From: Haloferax marinum
Lineage (GTDB): Archaea; Halobacteriota; Halobacteria; Halobacteriales; Haloferacaceae
Assembly: GCF_009674625.1 (NCBI RefSeq)
Contig: NZ_WKJQ01000001.1
Span: forward strand, 1,860,001 to 1,924,000
Length of the DNA: 64,000 nt
Direction of reading: 5' to 3'
The notes below the pieces were generated by a model. The model saw nothing but the letters and a program-made list of their open reading frames with translations, was not told the origin of the DNA and ran no database searches. Positions 8,266 through 17,326 of the stretch are shown here, one piece after another (position 1 is the stretch's first letter; each line of letters starts with the position of its first letter). The position numbers and the translations under genes were made by a program.

Positions 8266-9525
8266 ATGAGTCTCGAACTTACGGCACCCGCCCCCGAAGA
8301 GCCGGCCGTCGCGGACGACGGCGTGTGGCTCGACTGTATCGAGTGCGGCGAACAGTTCGCACCGTTCGACGACGTACGCTACACGTGCGACCACTGTGAC
8401 GGACTGCTCGAAGTCCGCTATTCGTCCCCGGCGACGTGGGACGACTTCGAGGGCCGCGGCGTCTGGCGTTACAACGCCGCCCTCCCGTTCGAAGAAGGCG
8501 TCTCGCTCCCCGAGGGTGCGACCCCGCTGCACGAAGTCCCGCGCCTCGAATCCGACATCGGCGTCGAGACGCTCCGTATCAAACACGAGGGGATGAACCC
8601 CACCGGGTCGTTCAAAGACCGCGGCATGACCGTCGGCGTCCGCGTCGCGAAGGAACTCGGTGTCGGTCGTCTGGCCTGCGCTTCGACCGGAAACACCTCG
8701 GCGGCGCTCGCGGCCTACGGCGCTCGCGGCGGGATGGAGACGCTCGTGCTCTTGCCCGCCGGCAAAGTCGCCGCCGGGAAGATTGCACAGGCAGCACTCC
8801 ACGACGCACGCATCCTCGAAGTCGACGGAAACTTCGACTCCTGTCTCGACATCGTCCAAGACCTCGCCGCCCGCGGTGAGGTGTACCTCCTCAACTCGCT
8901 GAACCCCTTCCGCCTCGAAGGCCAGAAGACCATCGGCCTCGAGATTCTCGAAGAGTTCCACGAGGACTACGGCACCTACCCGGACCGCATCGTCCTCCCC
9001 GTCGGCAACGCGGGCAACACCTCGGCGCTCTACAAAGCGTTCCGTGAACTCGTCCAGTCGGGCGCACTCGACCCCGAAGACGTGCCGAAACTGACGGGCG
9101 TACAGGCCGAGGGTGCGGCACCGATGGTCGAAGCCATCGAGAACGACTGGGACGAGACGCGCCGCTGGGACGAGGTCGAAACCATCGCCACCGCCATCCG
9201 CATCGGCAACCCGGTCAACGCGCCGAAGGCACTCCCCGGCATCCGTGAGACGGGTGGAACCGCCGTTGCCGTCTCGGACGACGAAATCACCGCGGCACAG
9301 CGTGACCTCGCCGGCGAAGGCGTCGGCGTCGAACCCGCTTCGGCCGCCTCGGTCGCTGGCCTCCGCAAACTCCGTGAAGACGGCACTATCGACGAAGACG
9401 AACAGGTCGTCTGTCTCACGACGGGCCACCTGCTGAAAGACCCCGACGCGGCGTTCGCCGCCGGCAACGAACCCGAACCCGTGCCGAACGACACCGACGC
9501 AGTACTCGAACACCTCGCAGAGTAA
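8266..9525 (+). CDS. thrC: Threonine synthase
   Basis: A 419-residue PLP enzyme converting O-phosphohomoserine to threonine. The PLP lysine is in GSFKDRG (Lys117), preceded by the fold-type II signature KHEGMNPT; the later VGNAGNTSALYKA is the phosphate-binding region. The N-terminus has a C4 zinc ribbon (Cys24, 27, 41, 44), common in archaeal threonine synthases. The start MSLELTAPAPEEP at 8266 is chosen over the longer open frame, which overlaps the regulator. Distinguishing it from related PLP lyases rests on the zinc ribbon and overall architecture. The HTH gene just upstream is a candidate regulator by position only. Confidence 0.92.
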   Translation: MSLELTAPAPEEPAVADDGVWLDCIECGEQFAPFDDVRYTCDHCDGLLEVRYSSPATWDDFEGRGVWRYNAALPFEEGVSLPEGATPLHEVPRLESDIGVETLRIKHEGMNPTGSFKDRGMTVGVRVAKELGVGRLACASTGNTSAALAAYGARGGMETLVLLPAGKVAAGKIAQAALHDARILEVDGNFDSCLDIVQDLAARGEVYLLNSLNPFRLEGQKTIGLEILEEFHEDYGTYPDRIVLPVGNAGNTSALYKAFRELVQSGALDPEDVPKLTGVQAEGAAPMVEAIENDWDETRRWDEVETIATAIRIGNPVNAPKALPGIRETGGTAVAVSDDEITAAQRDLAGEGVGVEPASAASVAGLRKLREDGTIDEDEQVVCLTTGHLLKDPDAAFAAGNEPEPVPNDTDAVLEHLAE

Positions 9526-9548
9526 GCGGAGCGGCGGAGCGTTCGACC

Positions 9549-9565
9549 GGCCGAATCGTTCGGCC
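9549..9565 (+). terminator. GC-rich hairpin after thrC
   Basis: ggccgaa/ttcggcc form a perfect 7-bp stem with a 3-nt loop, 24 nt past the thrC stop. There is no T-run, so this could be a 3'-end stabilising hairpin rather than a terminator. Confidence 0.3.
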
Positions 9566-9648
9566 ATCTCCCCGGTTTGCGGCCGCTGACGAGCGTCAGT
9601 TGTTCGTCTGACACATCCTTTTGATACTGTGGTACTACATACCACACG

Positions 9649-10080
9649 ATGTCGTTCAGCAGTCTGCCGACCGGGACCATCAGCACGGATGGGGCCGGGT
9701 CGCGAACACACCCTCCAAACAGAACCACCACTGGCCGAACTCCGCAGCAGAGTACCTCGTCACGTCGGGATACAGTGGACGCTCCCGTACGAGACGTGTC
9801 GTCGCTTCGGCGCGAGAACGAGGCGCTTCGGCGCGCGAACGCTCACCTCAAGGACCGCCTCGACTCGTTGAACGAGAATCAACAGGATATCATCGACCAC
9901 TACGAACGACTGTTGGCAGAAATCACTCGACAGGACGCTGTCGGAACGACACCTCGTGGACGTACCACTCGGCCACGAAACTCACAGAGTCGGTCGATGC
10001 GAAGAAGAAAACTGGCCGCGGTTCGGTCGGCAGTCCGCACTGTTGCGACGCGAGTGGTGCGGACGGTCAGACGTGCGTAA
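9649..10080 (+). CDS. Coiled-coil protein with basic C-terminus, function unknown
   Basis: A 143-residue protein. Residues 1-48 are low-complexity Ser/Thr/Arg-rich, about 50-92 form a clear coiled coil (LRRENEALRRANAHLKDRL, then LNENQQDIIDHYERLL), and the C-terminal 50 residues are strongly basic and Arg-rich, unusual for a haloarchaeal proteome and suggestive of nucleic-acid binding. A TATA-like ttttgatact (about 9621-9630) lies 27 nt upstream, supporting ATG 9649. It is convergent with serA. The composition is atypical, so a spurious ORF is possible but less likely. Confidence 0.5.
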   Translation: MSFSSLPTGTISTDGAGSRTHPPNRTTTGRTPQQSTSSRRDTVDAPVRDVSSLRRENEALRRANAHLKDRLDSLNENQQDIIDHYERLLAEITRQDAVGTTPRGRTTRPRNSQSRSMRRRKLAAVRSAVRTVATRVVRTVRRA

Positions 10081-10109
10081 GGAACTGCTTCGGTCGCCGT
10101 CGGCCCTGC

Positions 10110-11687
10110 TTAGAGGGTGATGGCGGCGACGTCGATGATACGGTCGTCTCCGAGGAGTTTTTCGCGGACCTCCTCTGTAACCTCGTCGTCGAGGTTGTAG
10201 ACGGTGAGTGCCTCGCCACCGGCCTTGGCGCGGCGGGCGTTGAACATCCCTGCGATGTTGACGTCGTTCTCACCGAGAACGGTGCCGATGAAGCCGATGA
10301 CGCCTGGTTTGTCGTAGTTGCGTGCGACGAGCATCTGGCCGTGTGGGATGGCGTCGAGACGGTAGCCGTTGATGCGGACGATGCGTGGGTCGTCACCGGC
10401 GAAGAGCGTCCCGGAGATGGTCATCTCTTCGTCGCCGTTGCGGACGGTGACCGTCACGAGACTCTGGAAGTCCTCGGACTGTCGGGACTTCGACTCGGTG
10501 ACCTCGATGCCGCGTTCTTTCGCAATCTGCGGGGCGTTGACGGCGTTGACCTGCCATTCGAGCGGCGTGAAGACGCCTTTCAGCGCGGAGGCCGTGACGA
10601 GTTCGAGGTCTTCGGCGGCGATGTCACCGTGATAGCTGACTTCGACTTCGCCGAGGCGACCTTCGAGAAGTTGCGCGGCAATCTTGCCGGCGGTCTCCGC
10701 GAGTTCGATGTAGGGTCGGATACGCGGGAAGGCGCTCTCGTCGACCGAGGGCGCGTTCAGCGCGTTCATCACGGGTTCTTCGCGGAGTGCGGCGACGACC
10801 TGGTCGGCCGTCGAGACGGCGACGTTCTCCTGTGCGGCCGAGGTAGACGCCCCGAGGTGGGGCGTGACGACGACGTCGTCGACGGAGAGGAGTGGGTTGT
10901 CCGGCGAGACGGGTTCGTCGGCGAACACGTCGACAGCGGCGCCGTCGAGGACACCTGCGTCGACTGCCTCTGCGAGGGCCGCCTCGTCGACGACGCCACC
11001 GCGAGCGCAGTTGATGAGGTAGCCGCTGCCCATCGTCTCGAGTTCGTCGGTGGAGATGAGTCCTTCCGTCTCGGGGGTCAGCGGCGTGTGGACCGTCAGG
11101 AAGTCCGCACGAGAGAGACACTCGTCGAACTTCACGAGTTCGGCACCGAGCTGTTCGGCGCGTTCCTCACCGATGTACGGGTCGTACGCGACGATGTCCA
11201 TCCCGAGCGCGTGGAACTTCTTTGCGACCTCTTGGCCGACGCGACCGAGGCCGACGACGCCGAGGGTCTTGCCGTTGACCTCGTTGCCGAGGTAGTCAGA
11301 CTTGGCCCACTCGCCGTTCTTGAGGCGAGCGTGTGCCTGCGGAATCGAGCGCGCGGCGGCGAAGCCCATCGCGACCGTGTGCTCGGCGGCGGCGCGGACG
11401 TTCCCTTCGGGTGCGTTGGCGACGATGACTCCGTGTTCGGTCGCGGCGTCGATGTCGATGTTGTCGACACCGATACCGGCACGGCCGACGATGACGAGGT
11501 CGGGTGCCGCATCGAACACTTCGGCGGTGACCTCTGTTCCAGAGCGGACGATGAGTCCGTTCGCGTCGGAGATGGCTTCGAGCAGCGCGTCACCTTCGAC
11601 GTCGTACGCGGTCTCTACTTCGTACCCAGCCTCACGAAGTCTGTCCAGACCCGCATCGGCGATTGGGTCCGTGACGAGTACCTTCAT
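10110..11687 (-). CDS. serA: D-3-phosphoglycerate dehydrogenase
   Basis: A 525-residue enzyme oxidising 3-phosphoglycerate to 3-phosphohydroxypyruvate, the first step of serine synthesis. The Rossmann motif VVGLGRVGQEVAKKF and the catalytic segment TPHLGAST (general-base His) lie in the first 320 residues; an intervening ASB domain and a C-terminal ACT domain (GVIGFIGTVLGENDVNIAG) complete the long type-1 form, usually feedback-inhibited by serine. The start MKVLVTDPIADAGLDRL at 11687 fits family N-termini. It is divergent from serB, with 162 bp between the starts, so the two pathway genes share an intergenic region. Confidence 0.95.
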   Translation of the reverse strand: MKVLVTDPIADAGLDRLREAGYEVETAYDVEGDALLEAISDANGLIVRSGTEVTAEVFDAAPDLVIVGRAGIGVDNIDIDAATEHGVIVANAPEGNVRAAAEHTVAMGFAAARSIPQAHARLKNGEWAKSDYLGNEVNGKTLGVVGLGRVGQEVAKKFHALGMDIVAYDPYIGEERAEQLGAELVKFDECLSRADFLTVHTPLTPETEGLISTDELETMGSGYLINCARGGVVDEAALAEAVDAGVLDGAAVDVFADEPVSPDNPLLSVDDVVVTPHLGASTSAAQENVAVSTADQVVAALREEPVMNALNAPSVDESAFPRIRPYIELAETAGKIAAQLLEGRLGEVEVSYHGDIAAEDLELVTASALKGVFTPLEWQVNAVNAPQIAKERGIEVTESKSRQSEDFQSLVTVTVRNGDEEMTISGTLFAGDDPRIVRINGYRLDAIPHGQMLVARNYDKPGVIGFIGTVLGENDVNIAGMFNARRAKAGGEALTVYNLDDEVTEEVREKLLGDDRIIDVAAITL

Positions 11688-11849
11688 GCGGGTAGGGACA
11701 AACTCACGGGGGTTAAGAGTTGCCACAACGGCCGATATCGTGACAATGAGAGTGTCTCACACGATTCTCCACGTCTCGATTCGTCGTCACGACGTGGGTG
11801 ATTCTGCCGACGCGGAAGCTTTGAAACCCCACGGGAACGACGGGCACGT

Positions 11850-12500
11850 ATGCGAATCATCGCCTTCGACTTCGACGGCACGCTCTCGGACTCGGAGATG
11901 ACCGTCCTCCTCGGTAAGCGAAACGGCACCGCAGACGAGATGGCAGACATCACCGAACGCGCAATGAACGACGAGATTAGCTACGCGGAGAGTCTGCGCT
12001 CGCGCGCCCGCCTCCTCGAAGGACTCGAAGAGGAACTCGCCGAGGAAGCCTACGGCGAAGTCGAACTCCGCCCCGGTGCGGCCGACCTCATCCAGCGACT
12101 CCGCGACTACGGCCACCACGTCGCCATCTTCACCGGCGGGTTCAAACGCGGCGTCGAGCGTGCACTGGAAAAAGAGGGCGTCGAAGTCGACGACATCGTC
12201 TCGAACCACCTGCCCGTGAAGGGTGGCCGACTCACTGGCGACGTCGAAGGGTCGCTCATCGAGGGCACGAAAGACACGGCGTTAGAGAACTACGCCGCCG
12301 AACACGACGTCGCGATGGACCGAACGGTCGCCGTCGGTGACGGTGCGAACGACCTGCCGATGCTCGAAGTCGCCGGCCTCTCGGTTGGATTCGTCCCCAA
12401 AGACGCAGTTCGCCCCGCCTGCGACGTCGTCGTCGCCTCCATGGACCGTCTCGGAAACGTGTTCGAGGGGTACGACATCCTCGACGCAGACGACGAGTAG
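11850..12500 (+). CDS. serB: Phosphoserine phosphatase
   Basis: A 216-residue HAD-superfamily phosphatase, last step of serine synthesis. Motif I is FDFDGTLS with nucleophile Asp7 and acid Asp9; motif II is FTGGFKRG, motif III contains GTKDTALE, and motif IV is VGDGANDLPML. FTGGF is the SerB version of motif II and the ANDLPML signature also fits SerB. Its divergence from serA strengthens the assignment. The middle pathway enzyme (aminotransferase SerC) is not in the window. Confidence 0.9.
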   Translation: MRIIAFDFDGTLSDSEMTVLLGKRNGTADEMADITERAMNDEISYAESLRSRARLLEGLEEELAEEAYGEVELRPGAADLIQRLRDYGHHVAIFTGGFKRGVERALEKEGVEVDDIVSNHLPVKGGRLTGDVEGSLIEGTKDTALENYAAEHDVAMDRTVAVGDGANDLPMLEVAGLSVGFVPKDAVRPACDVVVASMDRLGNVFEGYDILDADDE

Positions 12501-12609
12501 CGTCTCCGGCTCCCGCTGGCGCGCGCTCTTTCTGAGCCGTCACGCTCCGGACGCCGGCGACCATTGGGTGCTGCTAACGTTTATCACGATTCCCGTCGTA
12601 TCAGTATTC

Positions 12610-12801
12610 ATGTCAATCAGTGACGTCAACACACCCGAGCTGTGGGTGGCGGGGTTCGTCTTCGTAGCCCTCGCCCTCGCCGCCCAGTTCGAGGGTGTGG
12701 TCCTCTTCGACTTCCGCACACTCGGCATCGACAAATCGCTCCCTGCTGCCGTGGCAGTGGTGGGGACGATACTTGCGCTGTGGTGGTTGGATAGCGAATA
12801 A
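12610..12801 (+). CDS. Small two-TM membrane protein
   Basis: A 63-residue protein with hydrophobic segments at about residues 11-30 and 42-60 separated by a short polar loop (DFRTLGIDKS). A TATA-like aacgtttatc (about 12577-12586) sits 27 nt upstream of ATG 12610, consistent with a leaderless mRNA and favouring this start over the longer frame that overlaps serB. No known family or function; it is convergent with a lipoprotein gene. Confidence 0.65.
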   Translation: MSISDVNTPELWVAGFVFVALALAAQFEGVVLFDFRTLGIDKSLPAAVAVVGTILALWWLDSE

Positions 12802-12836
12802 CGAGTGGAGAACTAGTTCTGCGTGTGGTGCGGCGG

Positions 12837-13304
12837 CTATTCCGTGGAGTCCGCTGTCTCACAGACGCGGGCGTTCGTCGTTTTCCAGATAGACACGTCG
12901 CTGGCGGCGGTCTGGTCGACGTGCCCGATTTTGATTTGAATACCGAGACAGTCGACTCCGTACTCACCGAAGTCGAACTGTTCCCACTCGGACGTTGGCT
13001 GGTCGTCGGCGCGGACGTGGAGGACGTACGCACCGGGTTCAGTCGGGAAGTCGACGAATTCGGCACCGCCGAGTTCGCCGTTCTTGGCCGGGGGGACGTC
13101 CTCTGAAGCCCAGTACACTGGCTCAGAATCGTCCAGCAGGACGACGTGTACCGTGTGAGGAGTCGGGTCGTAGTTGAGCACGTCGAGTTCGCCGAGTCGC
13201 GGCACCTGCGACGACTCCTTCGAATCGGCGGTACACCCAGCGAGTCCACCAGTGAGCGCGACACCGCCGAGTCGGAGGGCCTCCCGACGTGTCAACGAGA
13301 CCAT
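12837..13304 (-). CDS. Predicted Tat-exported lipoprotein
   Basis: A 155-residue protein with a twin-arginine signal (SLTRREALRLGG) and a lipobox (LTGGLAGC, Cys24) typical of haloarchaeal Tat lipoproteins. The mature domain is beta-rich and Asp/Glu-rich (LNYDPTPHTVHVVLLDD, GAYVLHVRADDQ), resembling an immunoglobulin-like fold, with two conserved-looking Cys near the C-terminus. It should be anchored on the outer face of the membrane. No substrate is inferable. Confidence 0.75.
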   Translation of the reverse strand: MVSLTRREALRLGGVALTGGLAGCTADSKESSQVPRLGELDVLNYDPTPHTVHVVLLDDSEPVYWASEDVPPAKNGELGGAEFVDFPTEPGAYVLHVRADDQPTSEWEQFDFGEYGVDCLGIQIKIGHVDQTAASDVSIWKTTNARVCETADSTE

Positions 13305-13406
13305 CTAGTAGGAACTCGTAGAATTCTGCCAAATACTCTCTGGTGTGACCGGCGTTCACAGCGAGCGACTCTGCAGAAAAAACCGAATTGAGTGTCGGTA
13401 ACTGGG

Positions 13407-14834
13407 TTACCGATTCAGCGTGTGAATCGCCTCACCCAGTGCGTTCTCTGCGGCCTCCATGACCGCTTCGGCGAGCGTCGGGTGCGTGTGGATGGTCGAC
13501 GCGACGTCTTCGAGCGTCGCGCCCATCTCGATTGCGAGGGCGACTTCGGCGACTAACTCGGAGGCTTCTGGGCCGACGATTTGCGCGCCGAGTACGAATC
13601 CAGAGTCTTCGTCGGCGACGATGCGGACGAAGCCATCGGCGTGACCCGTGGTGAGGGCACGACCGGAGGCGCGGAAGGGCATCTGACCGACGGCGGGCGT
13701 GAAGCCCGCTTCTTCGGCCTCGTCTTCGGTCATGCCGACCGTTCCGATTTCGGGGTCGGTGAAGACGGCCGCCGGGACGGCCTGATTGTCGAAGGCGACG
13801 GGTTCGCCGGCGATGTGCTCGGCGGCGACGATGCCCTCTTTCGAGGCGGCGTGCGCCAGCATCGGCGAGGAGGCGACGACGTCACCCACTGCGTAGATGT
13901 GTTCGACGTCGGTTCGCATGAACTCGTCCACACCGAGGAAGCCTCGGTCGTCGGCTTCGAGACCGGCGTTTTCGAGTTCCATCGTGTCGGTGACGGGCGA
14001 GCGTCCGACCGCAACCAAGACCTTGTCGGCGCGGTACTCGTTTTCTTCGCCGTCTTCGGTCTCGGTGGTCACCATGATGCCGTCGTCTTCTTCGCGCCAT
14101 CCGCTCGCACCTTCGCCGAAGTTGAGGTCGATACCGAGTTCCTCGGCACGCTTGCGGACGACGCGGGCGACGTCAGATTCGTAGCCAGGGAGGATGTCGT
14201 CGAGCATCTCGACGACGGTCACGTCGGCACCGAGTTTGGCGAACGTCGTCGAGAGCTCCATACCGATGTACCCGCCGCCGACCACGACGAGGCGGTCCGG
14301 GACGGTGTCCGTGGCGAGGGCGTCGCGAGACGACCACACGTGTTCGTCTTCGAAGTCGAACCCCGGAATCTGGATGACGCGCGACCCGGTGGCGATGATA
14401 CAGTGTTCGAACTCGATGGTCTCCGAACCTTGGCCTTCGCCGCCGTGGGCGATTCGCACGGCGTTTTCGTCTTTGAATCGGGCGGTTCCCTCGACGAGGT
14501 TGACGCCGTTTGCTTTACACAACTTCTCGACGCCGCCGGTCAGTTGGTCGACGACACCGTCTTTCCAGTCGCGCAGTTGCGACATGTCCACGACGGGGTC
14601 TGCGTGGATACCCATCTCCTCGGCGTTGCCCGCCTCGTGGGCGAGGTTCGAACTCGTGATGAGCGCCTTCGACGGGATACACCCGTAGTTCAGACAGGTG
14701 CCACCGTAGGCGTCTTTTTCGACGAGCGTCGTGTCGAGACCTTTCTGTGCAGCACGGATTGCAGCGACGTACCCACCCGGTCCAGCACCGATGACGAGGA
14801 CGTCAGTTCCTGTTGCGATATCTCCAACAACCAT
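13407..14834 (-). CDS. lpdA: Dihydrolipoyl dehydrogenase (E3)
   Basis: A 475-residue flavoprotein reoxidising dihydrolipoyl groups with NAD+. The FAD-binding VIGAGPGG (14-21), redox disulfide GGTCLNYGCIPSKAL (Cys47/Cys52), NAD-binding VVVGGGYIGMEL and C-terminal HTHPTLAEA (His-Glu of the partner active site) are all present. It is the last gene of the E1alpha-E1beta-E2-E3 operon; its ATG overlaps the E2 stop by one base (TAATG at 14834). Haloferax lipoamide dehydrogenases are well characterised as a family. Confidence 0.96.
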   Translation of the reverse strand: MVVGDIATGTDVLVIGAGPGGYVAAIRAAQKGLDTTLVEKDAYGGTCLNYGCIPSKALITSSNLAHEAGNAEEMGIHADPVVDMSQLRDWKDGVVDQLTGGVEKLCKANGVNLVEGTARFKDENAVRIAHGGEGQGSETIEFEHCIIATGSRVIQIPGFDFEDEHVWSSRDALATDTVPDRLVVVGGGYIGMELSTTFAKLGADVTVVEMLDDILPGYESDVARVVRKRAEELGIDLNFGEGASGWREEDDGIMVTTETEDGEENEYRADKVLVAVGRSPVTDTMELENAGLEADDRGFLGVDEFMRTDVEHIYAVGDVVASSPMLAHAASKEGIVAAEHIAGEPVAFDNQAVPAAVFTDPEIGTVGMTEDEAEEAGFTPAVGQMPFRASGRALTTGHADGFVRIVADEDSGFVLGAQIVGPEASELVAEVALAIEMGATLEDVASTIHTHPTLAEAVMEAAENALGEAIHTLNR

Positions 14835-16339
14835 TACTCTAGCACTAGCAGTTTGGGGTCTTCAAGTAGTTCCTTGAGGCGATTAGTGAACCGAGCTCCC
14901 TGTGCGCCATCGACGATACGGTGGTCGAACGACAGCGAGAGGGTGAGTACCTTCCGCGGCACGATTTCACCGTCGACCACGCGTGGTTTGTCCTTTATCG
15001 CACCGAGAGCGAGAATCGCCACCTCGGGATAGTTGATGATGGGGGTGGCGTACTCACCGCCGATGCCGCCGATGTTGGTGATGGTGAAGGTACCACCGCG
15101 CATCTCGCCGGGCGAAATCTTGCGGGTGCGAGCCTTCTCCACGAGTTCGTTCATCTCGTCGGCAATCTGGAGCATGCCCTTGCGGTCGGCGTCGTGGATG
15201 ACCGGAACCATGAGGCCGGCGTCCGTCGCGGTTGCGACACCGATGTTGTAGTCTTCGCGGAGGACGATCTCCTCGTTCTCCTCGTCGAGTTGCGAGTTGA
15301 TGTACGGGAAGTCCTTCAGCGCCGCGATGACCGCCTTCATCACGAACGGCATGTAGGTGAGTTTCGTGTCACGCTCTTCGGCGACTGGCTTGAGTTGCGA
15401 GCGCAGTTCGACGAGTTCCGTCACGTCGACTTCGTCGTGGTGAGTGACGTGCGGTGCGGTGTACTTCGAGCGCTGCATCTGGTCTGCGATGGCCTTGCGG
15501 ACGCCTTTGAACGGGACGCGTTCGCCGGCGACGGGACCCGCTTCGGCGGCAGACGTCGCGGTGCCCGCTTCGGGTTCGGCGGAGACTGCTTCGGCGTCTG
15601 CGACCTGCGCTTCGCGCTGGGCCTCGGCGTACTCGGCGACGGCCTCGGGCGAGACGAACGCTTCGCCGTCGCGCGTCTCCGTCGCAGGGACGGCGTCGAT
15701 ATCGACGCCTTTCTCCTTGGCCAGTGCCCGAGTCGCGGGCGCGGCTAGCGTCTTGTCTCGGTCGGCACTCTCGGCCGACACGGCAGTTCCCGAGTCGGAC
15801 GTCGTCGTCGCGGACTGACCGTTGATTTCGACGCTTCGTGGGCCTTCGTCTGCTTCCTCTCCGTCTTCTTCGCTCTCGGCGGCCGCACGAACGTCGCCTT
15901 CGGTCACGCGCCCACTCGGGCCGCTTCCGTCGATAGCCGAGAGTTCGACGCCGAGTTCACGGGAGAGACGTCGGACGCTCGGCGAAGCGAACACGCGTCC
16001 GCCGGTGTCGACTGTCTCTTCTGCTTCTGTGGCTTCTTCGGGTTCTGCTTCGACCGCCGCCGCTGCGTCAGTCGATTCGGCTTCTTCGGCCTCGTCGCCA
16101 CCGACCTGGATGGTGATGATGACGTTGCCGACGGGGACCATCTCGCCTTCGTCGGCGAGGAGTTCGCTCACCGTCCCGTTGAACGGCGAGGGGACGTCGA
16201 CGAGCGCTTTGTCGGTCTCGACTTCTGCGAGTACCTGGTCTTCGGTCACTTCGTCGCCCGGTGCGACGTGCCACGTTACGAGTTCGCCTTCCGCGACGCC
16301 TTCTCCGACGTCGGGCAGTTTGAATTCCTTGAGTGCCAT
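14834..16339 (-). CDS. pdhC: Dihydrolipoamide acyltransferase (E2) of a 2-oxoacid dehydrogenase complex
   Basis: A 501-residue E2 core enzyme. Residues 1-80 are one lipoyl domain with the lipoyl-lysine in VETDKALV (Lys44). An Ala/Glu linker follows, then two separate E1/E3-binding-type domains, about 117-153 (VFASPSVRRLSRELGVEL...) and 199-240 (AAPATRALAKEKGVDI). The catalytic domain (about 275-501) ends with SLSFDHRIVDG carrying the catalytic His. Two subunit-binding domains are unusual; most E2 proteins have one. It lies between E1beta (3-nt gap) and lpdA (1-nt overlap). Confidence 0.93.
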   Translation of the reverse strand: MALKEFKLPDVGEGVAEGELVTWHVAPGDEVTEDQVLAEVETDKALVDVPSPFNGTVSELLADEGEMVPVGNVIITIQVGGDEAEEAESTDAAAAVEAEPEEATEAEETVDTGGRVFASPSVRRLSRELGVELSAIDGSGPSGRVTEGDVRAAAESEEDGEEADEGPRSVEINGQSATTTSDSGTAVSAESADRDKTLAAPATRALAKEKGVDIDAVPATETRDGEAFVSPEAVAEYAEAQREAQVADAEAVSAEPEAGTATSAAEAGPVAGERVPFKGVRKAIADQMQRSKYTAPHVTHHDEVDVTELVELRSQLKPVAEERDTKLTYMPFVMKAVIAALKDFPYINSQLDEENEEIVLREDYNIGVATATDAGLMVPVIHDADRKGMLQIADEMNELVEKARTRKISPGEMRGGTFTITNIGGIGGEYATPIINYPEVAILALGAIKDKPRVVDGEIVPRKVLTLSLSFDHRIVDGAQGARFTNRLKELLEDPKLLVLE

Positions 16340-16342
16340 TGT

Positions 16343-17326
16343 TCAGAAGCTCACCGTCTCTCGAACGCCGTCTTCGATGCGGGCGACCGACGGGAGGTAG
16401 TAGTCTTCCAGTGCGTACAGGGGGTACGGAACGTCGTACCCTGCGACGCGCTTTACGGGCGCTTCCTGGTAGAGGAGCGCTTCTTCTTGGACGATAGCCG
16501 TGATTTCGCCGCCGAGGCCACCGGTCTTGGGGGCCTCGTGGACGACGACCGCACGACCGGTCTTCTTGAACGACTCGACGACTGCCTCGCGGTCGAGCGG
16601 CGAGATGGTTCGCAGGTCGATGACCTCGGCGTCGATACCCTCTTCTGCGAGGTTCTCGGCCGCTTCGAGCGTCGGGCGCGTCATCGCGCCGTAGGTGAAC
16701 ACCGACACGTCCGACCCTTCGCGGCGGACGGCCGCCTCACCGAGCGGAACCGTGTAGTCCTCTTCGGGAACGTCTCCGCGGAACGCGCGGTAGATGAGTT
16801 TGGGTTCGAGGAAGATGACCGGGTCAGGGTCGCGAATCGCGGAGATGAGCAGTCCCTTCGTGTCGTACGGCGTCGAGGGGATGACGACCTTCAGGCCCGC
16901 CTCGTGCGCGTAGAACATCTCTTTGGACTCGGAGTGCGATTCGGGTGCGCGAATGCCGCCGCCGTAGGGTGCGCGCAGGACCATCGGGAGCGTGTACCGC
17001 CCGCGAGTGCGGGTGCGGAACCGCGCCATGTGGCTGACGATTTGGTCGAATCCGGGGTACATGAACCCGGAGAACTGAATCTCTGGAATCGGTTTGAGAC
17101 CCATCGCGGCCATCCCGACGGCCGTGCCGATGATGCCGGACTCTGCGAGGGGCGTGTCGATGACTCGGTCGTCACCGAACTCGTTCCAGAGGCCTTCGGT
17201 CGCGCGGAAGACACCGCCGTTCTTCCCGACGTCTTCGCCCATCACCAACACCTCGTCGTCGAGGTTCATTTCGGTGTAGAGACCGTCCCGTACCGCTTGT
17301 ACGATAGTTAGATTTTGTGAACTCAT
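16343..17326 (-). CDS. pdhB: 2-oxoacid dehydrogenase E1 component, beta subunit
   Basis: A 327-residue E1beta subunit forming the alpha2beta2 thiamine-diphosphate decarboxylase. The family N-terminus (VRDGLYTEMNLDDEVLVMGEDVG), the central FMYPGFDQIVSHMARFR and the C-terminal transketolase-like domain (VVVHEAPKTGGLGGEI) are clear. The ATG overlaps the E1alpha stop (ATGA, 17323-17326). The true substrate could be pyruvate or branched-chain 2-oxoacids, which the sequence alone does not settle. Confidence 0.94.
   Translation of the reverse strand: MSSQNLTIVQAVRDGLYTEMNLDDEVLVMGEDVGKNGGVFRATEGLWNEFGDDRVIDTPLAESGIIGTAVGMAAMGLKPIPEIQFSGFMYPGFDQIVSHMARFRTRTRGRYTLPMVLRAPYGGGIRAPESHSESKEMFYAHEAGLKVVIPSTPYDTKGLLISAIRDPDPVIFLEPKLIYRAFRGDVPEEDYTVPLGEAAVRREGSDVSVFTYGAMTRPTLEAAENLAEEGIDAEVIDLRTISPLDREAVVESFKKTGRAVVVHEAPKTGGLGGEITAIVQEEALLYQEAPVKRVAGYDVPYPLYALEDYYLPSVARIEDGVRETVSF

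Noticed and set aside
8056..9711. 551-codon minus-strand frame over thrC
   Set aside because: Antisense to threonine synthase, which has a complete motif set on the plus strand.
9621..11801. 726-codon plus-strand open frame over serA
   Set aside because: It is antisense to a clear 3-phosphoglycerate dehydrogenase; high-GC haloarchaeal genes routinely leave long antisense frames open.
13581..15032. 483-codon open frame opposite lpdA
   Set aside because: Shadow of lpdA: no family motifs, and every conserved block lies on the minus strand.
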